Assembly: GCA_032209605.1 (NCBI GenBank)
Contig: JASFXZ010000001.1
Span: 38,444,619 to 38,508,618, forward strand
DNA: 64,000 bases
Direction of reading: 5' to 3'
Origin: Mactromeris polynyma
Lineage: Eukaryota; Mollusca; Bivalvia; Venerida; Mactridae
Part shown: piece after piece, positions 63,074 through 64,000 of the stretch
Layout: each line of letters begins with the position of its first letter
Position numbering within the stretch: position 1 is the first letter of the stretch
Translations under genes and position numbers: made by a program
Notes under the pieces: generated by a model
Databases searched by the model: none
Told to the model about the DNA's origin: nothing
The model's input: only the letters and a program-made list of their open reading frames with translations

Positions 63074-64000
63074 CATACATTTGCGTGCATTTGAAACATT
63101 TTAGTTTAATATACTGGCACATTAACCGCATACAAACTCTTCTCGGATTTGTCTTTATCGAGGTGATGTTATACCAAAAGTTTATCCGGTATTAGTGTTA
63201 AAATTAATGACAGACTTTCTGGACCTAGAAGTTAGTCGGTGCCTATTTCGACGTACGTTCATGTTTATACCGAATATTCGGACACGAGACCTCTGGAACA
63301 CGAAATTGTTTAGGCTGAATTAGAACTTTGATTGGAACATTCAGTATGAAATTATAACGTAATGTGAGGTAAATGTTATGTTCCACTTTGAAAAATGATT
63401 TCGATAAACATTGAATGTTTATAGAAACTCACAATGCGTTATACACTTGCATGCTTTATATAGTTCGTAAAACATTATTAGCACCCAATATTAAAAACAT
63501 GAGTTTTATAACCGTCAAGATAACAATTACCGAAGGACCTCGCAGTATAAGTATGCGAGACCTAACGACAAGCAAAAAATAATTATTACACCACAGCGGA
63601 GACTAATTATGTCATACATCAAAATTATGATACAGTATTACCGATTTTTTTCAGTAATTAATGTTTTAACGTGTTTTTCAAGGCATAATTATAGGTGAAA
63701 CTGTAAAGAATTCATGAAGCAGACTCACAGATTACTATATTTACACCGAGCTTGTATAATTAATTTCTATTTCCAGCAACAAAGCTCTGGCTTTAAAGAG
63801 CAATGGAAATAAACAGTGAGGCCTAGAAAACTATTAGCGCGGTATGGGGCTACCATCGGATCAATTTCCTATCTGTATTTATCGCTCCATGTGTTTTCTG
63901 TCTGCGTTAACACATAAAAATATATATCTATTTTTAAAGTTTTCATTGCCGAAATGGCTTCTTCCTAATTTATACACGTACTACGGAACGTCTATAAAAG

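Larger units (their letters stand above)
57350..64000. other. gene-free AT-rich region to the right edge
   Basis: Only the LINE scrap (60335-60472) and the interspersed repeat (62801-63073) are recognised. Two antisense frames, 58646-58855 and 59091-59351, have protein-like composition but no recognisable family. The function of the rest is unknown. Confidence 0.4.

Overview
The window looks like nuclear DNA of a lophotrochozoan animal, most likely a bivalve mollusc. The evidence is A+T-rich sequence, small exons with GT/AG introns of 0.2-8 kb, molluscan-type tRNA-derived SINEs, 5'-truncated LINEs, many short foldback (MITE-like) elements, and a clear animal sorting nexin. There are no bacterial-style operons. 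All recognised genes are on the + strand.

Region 1 (1-11.3 kb): two tandem immunoglobulin-superfamily genes. The left edge holds only the last two exons of gene A (140-296 and 1413-1450). Gene B can be assembled completely from eight phase-compatible exons (3883-10905). It encodes a predicted 317-residue secreted protein with a signal peptide and three lachesin/IgLON-like Ig domains. The last two exons and the intron between them are duplicated between A and B. By eye the intron differs by only about 2-3% where I compared it, but the penultimate exon differs at about 15 of 157 bases, nearly all amino-acid changing. The introns of gene B carry three SINE copies, short inverted-repeat elements and a 22-bp tandem repeat.

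Region 2 (11.3-14.1 kb): retroelement debris. An antisense LINE 3' fragment lies between 30-bp direct repeats, followed by a sense 5'-truncated LINE with an intact reverse-transcriptase C-terminal ORF and a GAA-repeat tail.

Region 3 (14.17-36.22 kb): one gene, the single-copy-type SNX1/SNX2 sorting nexin. It has twelve core exons giving 539 residues: an acidic N-terminus with two DIF/DLF motifs, a PX domain, an amphipathic helix and a BAR domain. There is also an 81-nt, frame-preserving candidate cassette exon between the amphipathic helix and BAR helix 1. Intron 1 (7.9 kb) contains a same-strand nested gene or remnant: half a PHD finger followed by a DUF6589-like domain (15.7-17.24 kb). The SNX introns are full of MITEs, several with recognisable target-site duplications, plus a SINE and a 22-unit 27-bp minisatellite.

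Region 4 (36.2-64 kb): the SNX 3' UTR and then about 25 kb without a recognisable protein-coding gene. It holds dispersed degenerate repeats (two related families between 40.6 and 56 kb, all in one orientation), MITEs, an antisense SINE, a LINE C-terminal fragment, a G-rich tract and a common molluscan-type repeat near 62.8-63.1 kb.

All assignments come from reading the sequence. No database search or RNA evidence was available, and exon boundaries are predictions from splice signals, phase and family resemblance.
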